Shown here in pieces: positions 9,077 to 17,674 of a stretch of DNA of 64,000 nt. Both the position numbers and the translations under genes were made by a program. Under the pieces are notes generated by a model that saw only the letters and a program-made list of their open reading frames with translations, had not been told where the DNA came from and searched no databases. Location of the stretch: contig NZ_CP015363.1 of NCBI RefSeq assembly GCF_002078355.1, positions 744,001 through 808,000 of the forward strand, read 5' to 3'. The stretch is from Ferroplasma acidiphilum. Lineage in GTDB: Archaea > Thermoplasmatota > Thermoplasmata > Thermoplasmatales > Thermoplasmataceae. Position 1 is the first letter of the stretch, and each line of letters begins with the position of its first letter.

Positions 9077-10036
9077 CTACAGGGAAATTCTTCCTGGAAC
9101 CTTTGGAAATGTTGTAACATCCTCTATTTTTTCAACGCCACAGACGAACCTGGTGAACCTTTCTATGCCAATTCCAAATCCGGCTGTATATTTTATGCCC
9201 TGTTTTGCAAGCTCGATAAACCATTTAAACTGCTCCTCTGTCTGCCCTTTCTTCTGGATTCTATCCAGTATCTGTGACAATTCGTATTCCCTTTCACCAC
9301 CGGAAGATGCCTCCTCAAACCCTTCAGGCCATATAAGGTCCATATCTCTCAATATTCCCGGCTTTTCAGGATATTCACGGTCGTAGAATTCCCTCTCTTT
9401 CAATGGGATATCTACAACCCATACAGGCGTGCTGCTCTCCTTTGATAATGGTGTTTCAAATCCTTTTCCATATTTCTTTTCCGCTTCCTCGAATGTTATC
9501 ACAGGGAATGGCTTTGCATAATCTGGCAGTGTTCTGTGGAAGTATTCCAGCTCTTCCTTATGTTCTTTCTTCAACCTTGATATTGTATATATTATCATAT
9601 CCTCTGCAAGTGACATCATCTCCTCTCTTGATTTCTCTAGGGCCTCAACATCAATCTGGGTAAATTCATAGAGGTGCCGCCCGGATTTTGATTTTTCCTC
9701 TGTTTCAAGCCTTACGTTTGGTGACATGATAAAAATTTTTTTAAGTTCCTGGACAGCTATCTGCTTATGGAATATCATGCTCTGGGTAATCCACATATCG
9801 CCGCCGTAAGCATGGATTTTCGGGTCATAAACCGGATGGTTCAGTGGGTCTGTCAATGGAGAAATAATAATCGGTGCAATTTCAATATATCCTGCTTCCC
9901 TCAGGAAATCTGTCACATATGACCGTATATAGCTCTGTACTTTTATTGCATGCTGCACACGCTTATCAGAAAGGTGTTGCATTGATCTTGTAATTTCTTC
10001 CTTTACATACTCTTCATTTTTGTTTATCGTTTCCAT
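9077..10036 (-). CDS. archaeal asparagine synthetase A (AsnRS paralogue)
   Basis: A 319-residue class II synthetase core without an anticodon-binding domain. It resembles the archaeal asparagine synthetase related to AsnRS described in Pyrococcus, which makes asparagine from aspartate, ammonia and ATP. Motif 2 is RLETEEKSKSGRHLYEFTQID and motif 3 is GFGIGIERFTRFVCG. A YGGDMWITQS segment matches the AsnRS amino-acid site. The length (about 300) and the missing OB-fold domain separate it from a tRNA synthetase. It is divergent from the Lrp gene next door, a common arrangement for amino-acid genes and their regulators. Confidence 0.82.
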   Translation of the reverse strand: METINKNEEYVKEEITRSMQHLSDKRVQHAIKVQSYIRSYVTDFLREAGYIEIAPIIISPLTDPLNHPVYDPKIHAYGGDMWITQSMIFHKQIAVQELKKIFIMSPNVRLETEEKSKSGRHLYEFTQIDVEALEKSREEMMSLAEDMIIYTISRLKKEHKEELEYFHRTLPDYAKPFPVITFEEAEKKYGKGFETPLSKESSTPVWVVDIPLKEREFYDREYPEKPGILRDMDLIWPEGFEEASSGGEREYELSQILDRIQKKGQTEEQFKWFIELAKQGIKYTAGFGIGIERFTRFVCGVEKIEDVTTFPKVPGRISL

Positions 10037-10129
10037 AACATATTAATTAAATCACAATTTATAAACATTTTACATGGTTTTCCGTGTTTAAAACAAATCT
10101 TTTATATACTGCTATATCATTTTGCCTTA

Positions 10130-10573
10130 ATGTTAGAGAATATCGATAAAAAGGACATGAAAATAATTGAATATTTGAAGGAACACGGCAGGGATAAAAG
10201 TTCTGATATTTCCAACGCACTTCAAATTCCCCGTGCTACTATTTTCGAGAGGATGGAACGCCTGAGGAAGGACGGCTTTATTAAAAAGTATACAGTTGAC
10301 CTTAATTATGACAAACTCGGGTATTCTGTTATGTCATATATTATGATACAGTATAACCCCAAAGCATCCATAGACCAGAGGACACTGTGTTTAAATTTAT
10401 CAAAAATGGACAATGTCATATCGGCCTCAATTGTAACCGGTGACTGGGATATAGTGCTGCTTACCGCACAGAAATCAATGAGGGATCTATCAAAATTTGT
10501 GCTTGAACAGCTAAGGACAATGGATGGGATAGAGAAAAGTGTAACCATTCCATTATTCGAAAGGGTATTATAA
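10130..10573 (+). CDS. Lrp/AsnC family transcriptional regulator
   Basis: 147 residues with an N-terminal helix-turn-helix (about 8-55, DKKDMKIIEYLKEHGR...IPRATIFERMERL) and a C-terminal RAM ligand-binding domain (about 65-145). This is the usual feast/famine regulator layout, binding DNA as a dimer or octamer and sensing amino acids. It stands divergently from the asparagine synthetase gene across 93 bases containing a TATA-like TTTTATATACTG near 10100, so control of asnA and of itself is plausible. The tRNA-Ser begins 22 bases after its stop. Confidence 0.9.
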   Translation: MLENIDKKDMKIIEYLKEHGRDKSSDISNALQIPRATIFERMERLRKDGFIKKYTVDLNYDKLGYSVMSYIMIQYNPKASIDQRTLCLNLSKMDNVISASIVTGDWDIVLLTAQKSMRDLSKFVLEQLRTMDGIEKSVTIPLFERVL

Positions 10574-10595
10574 GAAAAATCTATTAAGGGTTAAA

Positions 10596-10679
10596 GCTGG
10601 GATAGCCTAGCCTGGTAAGACGCAGGTCTGGAAAACCTGTGCACGTAAGTGCCCGGGAGTTCAAATCTCCCTCCCAGCG
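10596..10679 (+). tRNA. tRNA-Ser (anticodon GGA)
   Basis: The acceptor arms GCTGGGA and TCCCAGC pair perfectly. The anticodon stem CAGGT/ACCTG encloses the loop CTGGAAA with anticodon GGA (reads UCC). A long variable arm (TGCAC-GTAA-GTGC) marks a class II tRNA. The T arm is GGGAG-TTCAAAT-CTCCC. The discriminator is G at 10679 and CCA is not encoded. A T5 run at 10681-10685 may serve as terminator. The last 19 bases overlap the 3' end of the convergent helicase-nuclease gene. Confidence 0.95.
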
Positions 10680-13600
10680 CTTTTTGCATTTTCGCCATTT
10701 CCAAGCCTACCAACCGAGTTAATTAAATCATGCAATACTTTTTCAGGGTTTTTCATATAGTCAATAGACCATATACGGTACAGGTTCCATCCCCTGTCTG
10801 TAAGGATTTTCTTCCTTATGCGCTCACGCTCCGATGCGGTTTTCATACTATTGTATATTTTTCCATCCGTCTCTATGCCAAGTATGTAATGGTCCTGATC
10901 ATCCGGGTCTATAATGGCCAGTGGTATATTGTTCCTTGAATAACCTACATTTTTAGCTACTTTGAATCCTTCCTGCTCCAATTTCAATGCAATATCGTTT
11001 ATAATTGCATCATTATTCTTGAATTCTTCAAGATGCTCATTGTTTCCCTCATTTTTTGCATAAATCATGTACTGCTTCAAAAGGTCAGGGCCTTTGCCAG
11101 AATTTGCCGGAACCCTTATATCTTCAGGATCCATGGACGACACAACTATGAATTTTTTCCGTGCCCTTGTTATGGCCACGTTCAGCCGTTTTTCACCCCC
11201 AGTCGTATTGATGGGGCCAAAATTCATTGTTATTTTTCCATTTTCATCCCTTCCATAGCCGGTACTGAGTATAATGACATCCTTTTCATCTCCCTGCACA
11301 TTTTCCAGATTTTTTATGAAAATTGTATCATTATTAAGAAGTTCAGCCAGAACCGGGTCGTGGCGCGAATAGGAATTTAATGTATCCTCCACGGCAACTC
11401 TCTGTGATTCGCTGAGTGTAACGACGCCGATGGAATCTGTATTTGAAAGTTCCTCTTTTATTACCCTTACAACCTCATTCGCCTCGGCTTTGTTTGTCTT
11501 GCTTTTGCCTCTGGTATACACTCCCTCAACCCGGACAAACTGTATTCCAGACTCCTTTGACTTTCTATAGGAAGAAGGAAATGTCTCAAGCAAATTATCA
11601 TAGAAATACCTGTTGGAGAAAGCTATCAAACGGTCATCGACGCTTCTGTAATGCCATTTGAGCCATATTTTGGAGAGCCCTATGGCATCGAACTGGTCAA
11701 GTATATTATCAAGAACCACATAGTCATCTTCATACTTTGATGGATTAACATACTCAAAAAATGTGGTGGGTGGCAACTGCTGCGTATCCCCGGATATTAT
11801 TGCCTGTTTTGCCCTTATGAGGGAACCAACAGCATCCGGCGGGGTGAGCTGGGATGCTTCGTCAAATATAAGCAAATCAAAGCTCGCATCATTTTCCAGA
11901 TAAGCAGCAACATTATCCGGGCTCATCATAATGCATGGCTTCAATCCGGGCAGTATATCTTTTAATTCCGAAAATAAAACTTTTAACGGTTTTTGAAGCC
12001 TTTTTTTGGCATTTTCAGTTTTGATCACCATGGCTGACCCCGGATATCTGGAAAGTGCTTCTTTCCTCCGGGCTGATAACTCAACAACAAGGTTTGCACT
12101 GTTTATTTCTATTCTCTTCCGATCAAAATCTATAAACATGCCTATGAGCCTTTCGTGTGAAGATGCTCTGAAATTCTTTAATTCGGGATCATTTCTTACA
12201 TAATAGGTGGCGAATTCATGGTTAAAAATGTACCTGAAGGAATGGAGAATAGAATTCATGTGCACCCTTGTATTTAAAAGTGGGGCAATATCAATTCCGG
12301 AAGTTTTTACCCCCTCGTATAGTTCCCTGAATTTAACATACCTGTCAATATCAAAGGAGGAAGCCGCATCAATTGCCTGCCGCATCTGTTCCATGGTGGC
12401 TGTGTTTAATCCACTGTAGGACGGGAATATATCCGAGAGGTAATTTATTCCATCTATGAGTGAGCTGTGAATTGATTTTATGTCCTCAATATATTCTGGG
12501 TCAACAGGATGGGATATAAGCTCTCTCAGGCCATCCTTCAATGCATTTTCCGGAAATATTGAAATTAATTTTCTGGCATACCTTATTTTTTCTGATACAT
12601 TGGAAGCGCCAATATCTCTGGACGAAATTTCTTTTTCTACAACGGAGAGTTCATCCTGTTTTGCCTTTATTTTTAATGCAAATGTAATGTCTTCCAATAT
12701 CTCTTCGTATTGTTTCCTGGACTTGTCCTCTGTATTTTCCATGATTTCATTCAGGAGTTTTTTGTATTCTCCTGAATGTCTTTTCCATCTTGATGAATAG
12801 GTTTCCTCCATGTCCTTCCTGATGGAATTCAGGTTCATGTCCAGAAATTGCTTTTTCCTTTTTTTCAGGAATATCCCCATCATGTAATCCAGTTCAGACC
12901 TGATTTTTTCCCCGGAATCCAGCAAGGCAGCAGTTTCTTTAATGAAATCCGGGTTCGTATATGCTTCATCCAGGGTTATTCCAGCGTTAAGGACATTTAC
13001 GAATCTGTATAGCATATTGATATCTTCCATTGACTGTATATCTACCCCAGTTGTGGTGAGTATAGCTGGAGCTATTTCTTCAATTCGATCCAGCGCGTTC
13101 TGAATTAACTCCAATCCTCTGTAGTAATGCTCGGGGTCTTCACGGTATCTGTCAAGCCTGAAATTCTCAGGTATCTTGCCATAATTTTCTATGATGTCAA
13201 GGTAATCGTTGAATTCGGAAATTTGGAACTCGAGGGAATCAAGTTCTTCACCTGTAAGGTCAAGAAGGCGCCTGTCTATTTTTATATCCAGATTTCCCTT
13301 ATTTTTGAGCTCTATCTGGCATGCGTCATAGATGGACCGCCCGAGCTTTCCTCTTTTTTCATGTATTGCACGTACATAGGAATTCAGTGTTCCTGAATAC
13401 CTGTCTGTTGGCACAAGGGTTCTCTGGGCATGTGTGTCATTTTCCACCGAACGGTGAAGTGATTTAATTATTTCGGATTTAGGGGTATTTCCATGAAAAT
13501 TTAAAATGAAATCCCCCAGGCCAACCTCTTCCAGCCTCCTTTTTACCACTTCAATAGCTGCATTTTTCTCACTAACAAATAATACGCTTTTATTATTTTT

Positions 13601-14485
13601 CATTGAATCCGCTATGATATTCGCAATGGTCTGGCTCTTGCCTGTTCCAGGAGGGCCGTTAAGAATAAAACTCGAGCCGCTTCTGGCTGCATATATAGCC
13701 ATAAGCTGGCTTGAATCGGCATCCATAACTGTATTGATATTATAATCTATTTCAGCCGGCATTTTATCGTTAAGTTTCTTAATTACCTCAAAGTCCCCGG
13801 CGAGTGCTCTTGTCAGGTCGTTCTTTTTTATTGCGTCGTGGTTTCCTTTAATATCATTATAAATGGTGTTATTTGTGAATGAGACTATACCAAGATAGGA
13901 ATTCCTCCCAACTGTCCATTTAGAATCCTTTACCGTGAGCCTGAAAGTTTTGATTGCTTCAGACAGGTTAAGGTTATCATCAAAGTTGAAATCAAACTTT
14001 ATACCGAACTGTTCCAGTTTTTCCCTGAGAACCGGATTAAAAAATATATCGCCTTCCATGGATTCTATTGAATAGTTATTATACATTTTCCTGTTAAGCG
14101 TGACAGGGACAAAGAAAAGCTGTGTTTCCACCTCTTTACCATTTTCATCGCTCCATTTGAGGACACCGAATGATATATACAGTACATTTGAACCGTGTTC
14201 CTTTAATGACGCATTAGCCTGGTAAAACAAATTACCTAAAGATTTCGATATATCTTCATTCTTCGAAAATATGAGCTCGTCTTTCTTCCTGTTTTCCTCT
14301 GCGCCTGAGAGGTGTATTTTCATTTTTTTGTCCTTGTTAACAAGGTCATCAAAGAGGAATAACATTGATGGCGTAGTTATTTTAAGAAATGATTCTGGAT
14401 TAAAATAAAGCAGCCTGTTGTTTTTTGATGTGTCTATAACATCTTTTTCCCATTTTTTAATACTCTCGTCTATATCTATATCCAT
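10661..14485 (-). CDS. DUF4011-like SF1 helicase fused to a PD-(D/E)XK/Vsr-like nuclease; candidate defence protein
   Basis: A 1274-residue single-gene system. The N terminus (about 5-250) looks like a DUF4011-type domain. The helicase core has Walker A GPPGTGKS (277-284), a long helical insertion of almost 600 residues, Walker B FDEAS (about 874), SGDTQQLPP, WHYRS, a VQGDEKDVIILS block and the motif VI-like AITRARKK (about 1105). The C terminus (about 1165-1260) resembles a Vsr/MTES_1575-type endonuclease, with GIETDG near 1205 and an R-I-W strand. From memory, helicases of this architecture are reported as phage-defence genes (called Hhe in some collections); here a terminal DUF3320 domain is not evident. 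The stop codon lies inside the tRNA-Ser. It is transcribed alone. Confidence 0.8.
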   Translation of the reverse strand: MDIDIDESIKKWEKDVIDTSKNNRLLYFNPESFLKITTPSMLFLFDDLVNKDKKMKIHLSGAEENRKKDELIFSKNEDISKSLGNLFYQANASLKEHGSNVLYISFGVLKWSDENGKEVETQLFFVPVTLNRKMYNNYSIESMEGDIFFNPVLREKLEQFGIKFDFNFDDNLNLSEAIKTFRLTVKDSKWTVGRNSYLGIVSFTNNTIYNDIKGNHDAIKKNDLTRALAGDFEVIKKLNDKMPAEIDYNINTVMDADSSQLMAIYAARSGSSFILNGPPGTGKSQTIANIIADSMKNNKSVLFVSEKNAAIEVVKRRLEEVGLGDFILNFHGNTPKSEIIKSLHRSVENDTHAQRTLVPTDRYSGTLNSYVRAIHEKRGKLGRSIYDACQIELKNKGNLDIKIDRRLLDLTGEELDSLEFQISEFNDYLDIIENYGKIPENFRLDRYREDPEHYYRGLELIQNALDRIEEIAPAILTTTGVDIQSMEDINMLYRFVNVLNAGITLDEAYTNPDFIKETAALLDSGEKIRSELDYMMGIFLKKRKKQFLDMNLNSIRKDMEETYSSRWKRHSGEYKKLLNEIMENTEDKSRKQYEEILEDITFALKIKAKQDELSVVEKEISSRDIGASNVSEKIRYARKLISIFPENALKDGLRELISHPVDPEYIEDIKSIHSSLIDGINYLSDIFPSYSGLNTATMEQMRQAIDAASSFDIDRYVKFRELYEGVKTSGIDIAPLLNTRVHMNSILHSFRYIFNHEFATYYVRNDPELKNFRASSHERLIGMFIDFDRKRIEINSANLVVELSARRKEALSRYPGSAMVIKTENAKKRLQKPLKVLFSELKDILPGLKPCIMMSPDNVAAYLENDASFDLLIFDEASQLTPPDAVGSLIRAKQAIISGDTQQLPPTTFFEYVNPSKYEDDYVVLDNILDQFDAIGLSKIWLKWHYRSVDDRLIAFSNRYFYDNLLETFPSSYRKSKESGIQFVRVEGVYTRGKSKTNKAEANEVVRVIKEELSNTDSIGVVTLSESQRVAVEDTLNSYSRHDPVLAELLNNDTIFIKNLENVQGDEKDVIILSTGYGRDENGKITMNFGPINTTGGEKRLNVAITRARKKFIVVSSMDPEDIRVPANSGKGPDLLKQYMIYAKNEGNNEHLEEFKNNDAIINDIALKLEQEGFKVAKNVGYSRNNIPLAIIDPDDQDHYILGIETDGKIYNSMKTASERERIRKKILTDRGWNLYRIWSIDYMKNPEKVLHDLINSVGRLGNGENAKSAGREI

Positions 14486-14624
14486 TAAAGGTCTTATCTT
14501 AATAAAGAAAAGTATATATTAATTTTCGTGTGCTATTGTCAAATCAGTTTTTACTTAAAAAATAGAATATTTTTCCCAGAATATCACGGGGATTTTTATA
14601 AAAAAAGACTCACAAAATCAAAAT

Positions 14625-14759
14625 ATGTCAGCTTATCTGTTCAGATTTCAGTTTCTAATAGATATTATTAAATTGAACATTCCTCAGGCCTTTGTTATCT
14701 GTATAAATGATTCATATTCATATGCGGAGTTTATGTATCTATGGGACTATTGTTTTTAA
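14625..14759 (+). CDS. possible small protein (44 residues), unrecognised
   Basis: A short open frame in the 312-base gap between the helicase and the MFS gene. It begins MSAYLFRF and ends LWDYCF. A TATA-like TTTTTATAAAAAAA at 14593-14606 would place a leaderless start at this ATG, which is the main support. The composition is hydrophobic and aromatic, with no recognised family. The rest of the gap shows nothing else. It may equally be chance. Confidence 0.3.
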   Translation: MSAYLFRFQFLIDIIKLNIPQAFVICINDSYSYAEFMYLWDYCF

Positions 14760-14797
14760 AGGTGGCTTTAACTTATCTGAGAAACTATAATCCCGAT

Positions 14798-16033
14798 TCA
14801 GGCTTCCGGATAATCTATATTGACCTTAGCCGTCTCAATTCCATAGTGGTGCCATACTATAGCTGCTATGAATCCAAGTAGCCACAGGCCTACATTTATG
14901 ATTATAAACACTCTAATTGAGACATTGCTTGTAAGATACACAAGCAAGGGATATACAATCATAGGTGCAAGCCTTACGGTACCCATAAAAATTCCACGTA
15001 TCCGTGTTGGCGAGAGTTCTGGCTCCAGGGTAGTTCTTGAAGCCCAGGCAAATTCACTCATCATCATATTAAAAAACAGAAGCGGGTAGAATATCAAAAC
15101 GTTATTGAGAAGTGGAATAACGAGGAAAATAGCAACAGTTGATATAAACCCAAGCCCGTATGAATATAATGTGTATTTTTTCCTTCCCCTTGTGATAAGC
15201 GGTGCAGCAATAAATCCTGCAACAGAGGCACCTAGAAGTGCAACGAATATAATCATGTCGTCCGTAAAAACTCCGGGGAATTCATACGGCCCTATTATAT
15301 ATGCCATAAGCCCGAACGTTGTATACTGTGAGATTGCCATAGCCATAAGCACGGAAAGGGTCAATGTGTAGGATGGTTTTTTAACAGTTTCCCCGGCAGA
15401 ATCTATATAAAGGCTGGATCTGGTTTTTATTGAATTTTCGACTTTTCCATGGATATTTTCCCATTTGAACGATTCCGGCAAGGATAGCCGGGAAAATATC
15501 ATTACAATAATCAGAAAAGATGCCGCTAAAAGCAGTACAACCCTATCTGCAAAGGAAGTTACCAGAACCAGGAAAAGCCCTGCAATTATGGCACTTCCAA
15601 TATTGTCAAAATCAGATATTATTGTTAGCCATTTTGCTCTCTGGGATATTGGGGAATCCTCAGAAACGAGGGAAAGGGAAGGAATTTCTTCTCCACCAAC
15701 CCCGAATTCAGCAAGCATAAGCCCTATAATAAGAGGGATAAATGTATAGCTTAAAGATATTATTACAATGCCGATGCCATACATAATCATGGTGATTAAA
15801 AAAATCTTCTTTCTTCCAATACGATCTGTGAGTATCCCCATTGTAAAGTTTCCGAAGGGCACAAACAATGGGCCTATGAGAAGAACAAGAACCTTATAAC
15901 TATGTGGAAGAACACCTATGATGGAACCAGCCGCAGCCAGTGGCCCCAATGTAGCGACTATGCCCCAGAAAGTAAGTCCGGATGCGCTTGACATTAACAT
16001 GAAGCGCTGCTTCGAACTTAGCGTATTATACAC
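14798..16033 (-). CDS. MFS transporter under TPP riboswitch control (putative thiamine or precursor uptake)
   Basis: A 411-residue, roughly 12-helix major facilitator. The cytoplasmic loop motif GILTDRIGRKK lies between helices 2 and 3, and a second related loop (RGRKKYTLY) lies in the middle, as in sugar and organic-acid porters. Its substrate is suggested by the TPP riboswitch just upstream (16064-16140): genes under such control move or make thiamine or its pyrimidine precursor. From memory, TPP elements upstream of transporters were noted in Thermoplasma. The start is GTG at 16033; the upstream ATG frame stops at once, and an internal ATG 11 codons later is an alternative. It is related to the MFS at 45126, which shows no riboswitch. 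Confidence 0.82.
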   Translation of the reverse strand: MYNTLSSKQRFMLMSSASGLTFWGIVATLGPLAAAGSIIGVLPHSYKVLVLLIGPLFVPFGNFTMGILTDRIGRKKIFLITMIMYGIGIVIISLSYTFIPLIIGLMLAEFGVGGEEIPSLSLVSEDSPISQRAKWLTIISDFDNIGSAIIAGLFLVLVTSFADRVVLLLAASFLIIVMIFSRLSLPESFKWENIHGKVENSIKTRSSLYIDSAGETVKKPSYTLTLSVLMAMAISQYTTFGLMAYIIGPYEFPGVFTDDMIIFVALLGASVAGFIAAPLITRGRKKYTLYSYGLGFISTVAIFLVIPLLNNVLIFYPLLFFNMMMSEFAWASRTTLEPELSPTRIRGIFMGTVRLAPMIVYPLLVYLTSNVSIRVFIIINVGLWLLGFIAAIVWHHYGIETAKVNIDYPEA

Positions 16034-16063
16034 CTTTCATTTATAAACTGTTTATTCGTATCC

Positions 16064-16140
16064 ATCTCCCTCCGCCGGTATTGTCCGGATCAGGTTGCAC
16101 GGGTCGATCCTTATCCTCTCAGCATTTTAGCTCCCCGGTA
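16064..16140 (-). promoter_or_regulatory. TPP (thiamine pyrophosphate) riboswitch
   Basis: Read on the minus strand, the leader carries the conserved THI-box blocks in order: CGGGGAGC, GCTGAGAGG, GACCC, CAACCTGATCCGG and CAATACCGGCGGAGGGA. CCGG/CCGG forms the P4/P5 arm. The GCTGAGA and CCTGATC pieces are the near-invariant pyrimidine- and pyrophosphate-binding parts. The P3 arm is very short, the compact form seen in microbes. It ends about 30 bases before the MFS start codon, so it probably gates translation or expression of that gene. Confidence 0.92.
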
Positions 16141-16342
16141 TAACTCTATTTTTAGAAAATATAAATATTTATCCATTGATACTAGGGTAATTATATTCCA
16201 TTAACTAATTATTTTTTATACCATTTTATAGTATATAGGTTGTGTATGTAATTTTGTGTAAATATAAACCCCCTGTTATCAATGAATTTAATCATTAAAT
16301 AACAGGGAAGGATACCTCTTTTGATCAGGGAGGTAATAAAAT

Positions 16343-17209
16343 ATGGAAAATACACATATAAACATATCGGCTCTTGATAATGTAGATATAGATAAAATAC
16401 TGAAGCAAACAATAAAAGAGAAAATAGAGAAATTAATGGAAATAGAGTTAAATGCATATTTAGAGGAGAATCCAGGAGTAAAGAATGGAAAATATAAGAG
16501 AGACCTAAAAACAAAGTATGGTGAAATAAAACAATTAAATATCCCAAGGGACAGGGATAGCAATTTCCATACACAGGTAATAGAACCATATAACAGGTCT
16601 ATAGGAATGGAAGATCTTATAGTATCAATGTATTCCAATGGCATATCTACAAGGAGAATAGCAGGTATACTTGAAGATATTTTAGGAAATAAATATTCTA
16701 AATCCACAGTATCAAGAATAACAGATTTAACCATGGAAGAGGTTTATAAGTTTATTAACAGGCCACTGGATAAAAGGTATATAGCAGTATTTTTAGATGG
16801 TTTATTCTTCTATTTAAGAAGGGGGAATGTAGATAAAGAACCCGTAATATTTGCATTAGGAATTAAAGAAACAGGAGAGTATGAGTTATTAGGATTCTAT
16901 TTAACAGTTAAAGAATCACATAATGCATATAAGGATGTACTGGAAGACCTCTATAATAGAGGATTAAAGGAGCCATTGTTAATTGTAGCAGATGGAATAA
17001 AGAATTTAGATGAAGAAGTAATGGAAATATATCCCGGATCAGAGTTCCAGCTATGTACAATACACTATGCAAGAGGATTAAAATCCAATGTAAGGGAGAA
17101 AGATATTGAGGAAATAACTATAGACGCAAATAAGATGTTTAAATGTGATAATAAGGAAGAAGCTATAATAAGATTCAATGATTTTAAATACAAATGGGAG
17201 AATAAGTAT
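16343..17209 (+). pseudogene. IS256/mutator-type transposase, truncated
   Basis: The first 289 residues align with the complete transposase at 62000-63160, nearly identical after about residue 45 and more diverged before it. The DDE residues D152 (FLDGLFF) and D217 (VADGIK) are present, but the third, the glutamate of NAIERFNG, is lost. After the AAGTAT at 17209 the reading frame runs into unrelated sequence and stops at 17329, giving about 40 foreign residues. It is therefore a dead gene. A GGGAGG ribosome site lies 7 bases before the ATG in both copies. Confidence 0.9.
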
Positions 17210-17210
17210 A

Positions 17211-17485
17211 GTGCGCCCCACTTACATTTGGACACTTTGAATGATATAGTTAGATTAATGAAATCCTTTATTTTACTATATCTACATAGGCAAACACTAT
17301 CATCATATTTTTGCAGTATATCCTTGTGATTTTTACTGGGTTGCCAGATATTTTAAGTTCCTAGAATGGTTAACCTGCATATTCTATATATGGCAATAAT
17401 CATTAATATAGCAGACTCTTAGGATATTGTCATATCTTTATATATTCTCAATGATAACTGTCCTAAATTAAGTGGTGCAGATCAC
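17211..17485. repeat. MITE-like insertion with inverted ends inside the IS256 copy
   Basis: The left edge reads GTGCGCCCCACTTACATTTG then GACAC. The right edge reads CTGTCCTAAATTAAGTGGTG then CAGATCAC. Reverse-complementing the left edge gives GTGTCCAAATGTAAGTGG, which matches the right edge with small gaps. The interior is A+T-rich with no convincing open frame. It looks like a small non-autonomous element or the remains of a second IS. The host transposase tail is missing, so insertion came with, or was followed by, an adjacent deletion. The boundaries are good to a few bases. Confidence 0.55.
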
Positions 17486-17674
17486 CTTTATAAATACACA
17501 GAATTCTGGACACAATCAAACAATTCTCAATTTCAGGTAATCATATACAAATATATGAAATTATGAAGCAATTCCGTTTTAAGGAAAATTCCATTATTAC
17601 CCTTATTTATACATCGGGCTATAATTACCATGGGATACAGCATAAATATATTATAATATATTTAATAATCCCCA

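Larger units (their letters stand above)
16238..17517 (+). mobile_element. IS256-type element, inactive copy (3' part replaced)
   Basis: The left end (GGTTGTGTATGTAATT...) and the right end (...GAATTCTGGACACAATC) match the ends of the complete element at 61976-63266. About 290 bases coding the last third of the transposase are absent. In their place lies a roughly 275-base stretch with its own inverted ends (17211-17485). No target duplication is seen: the flanks are GTATATA on the left and AAACAAT on the right. It cannot transpose by itself but could be mobilised in trans if the ends still work. Confidence 0.85.

Noticed and set aside
16064-16074. Ten bases (ATCTCCCTCC) identical to part of the tRNA-Ser 3' region, a possible second attachment site.
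   Set aside because: These bases belong to the conserved end of the TPP riboswitch on the other strand, and the match does not extend to either side.
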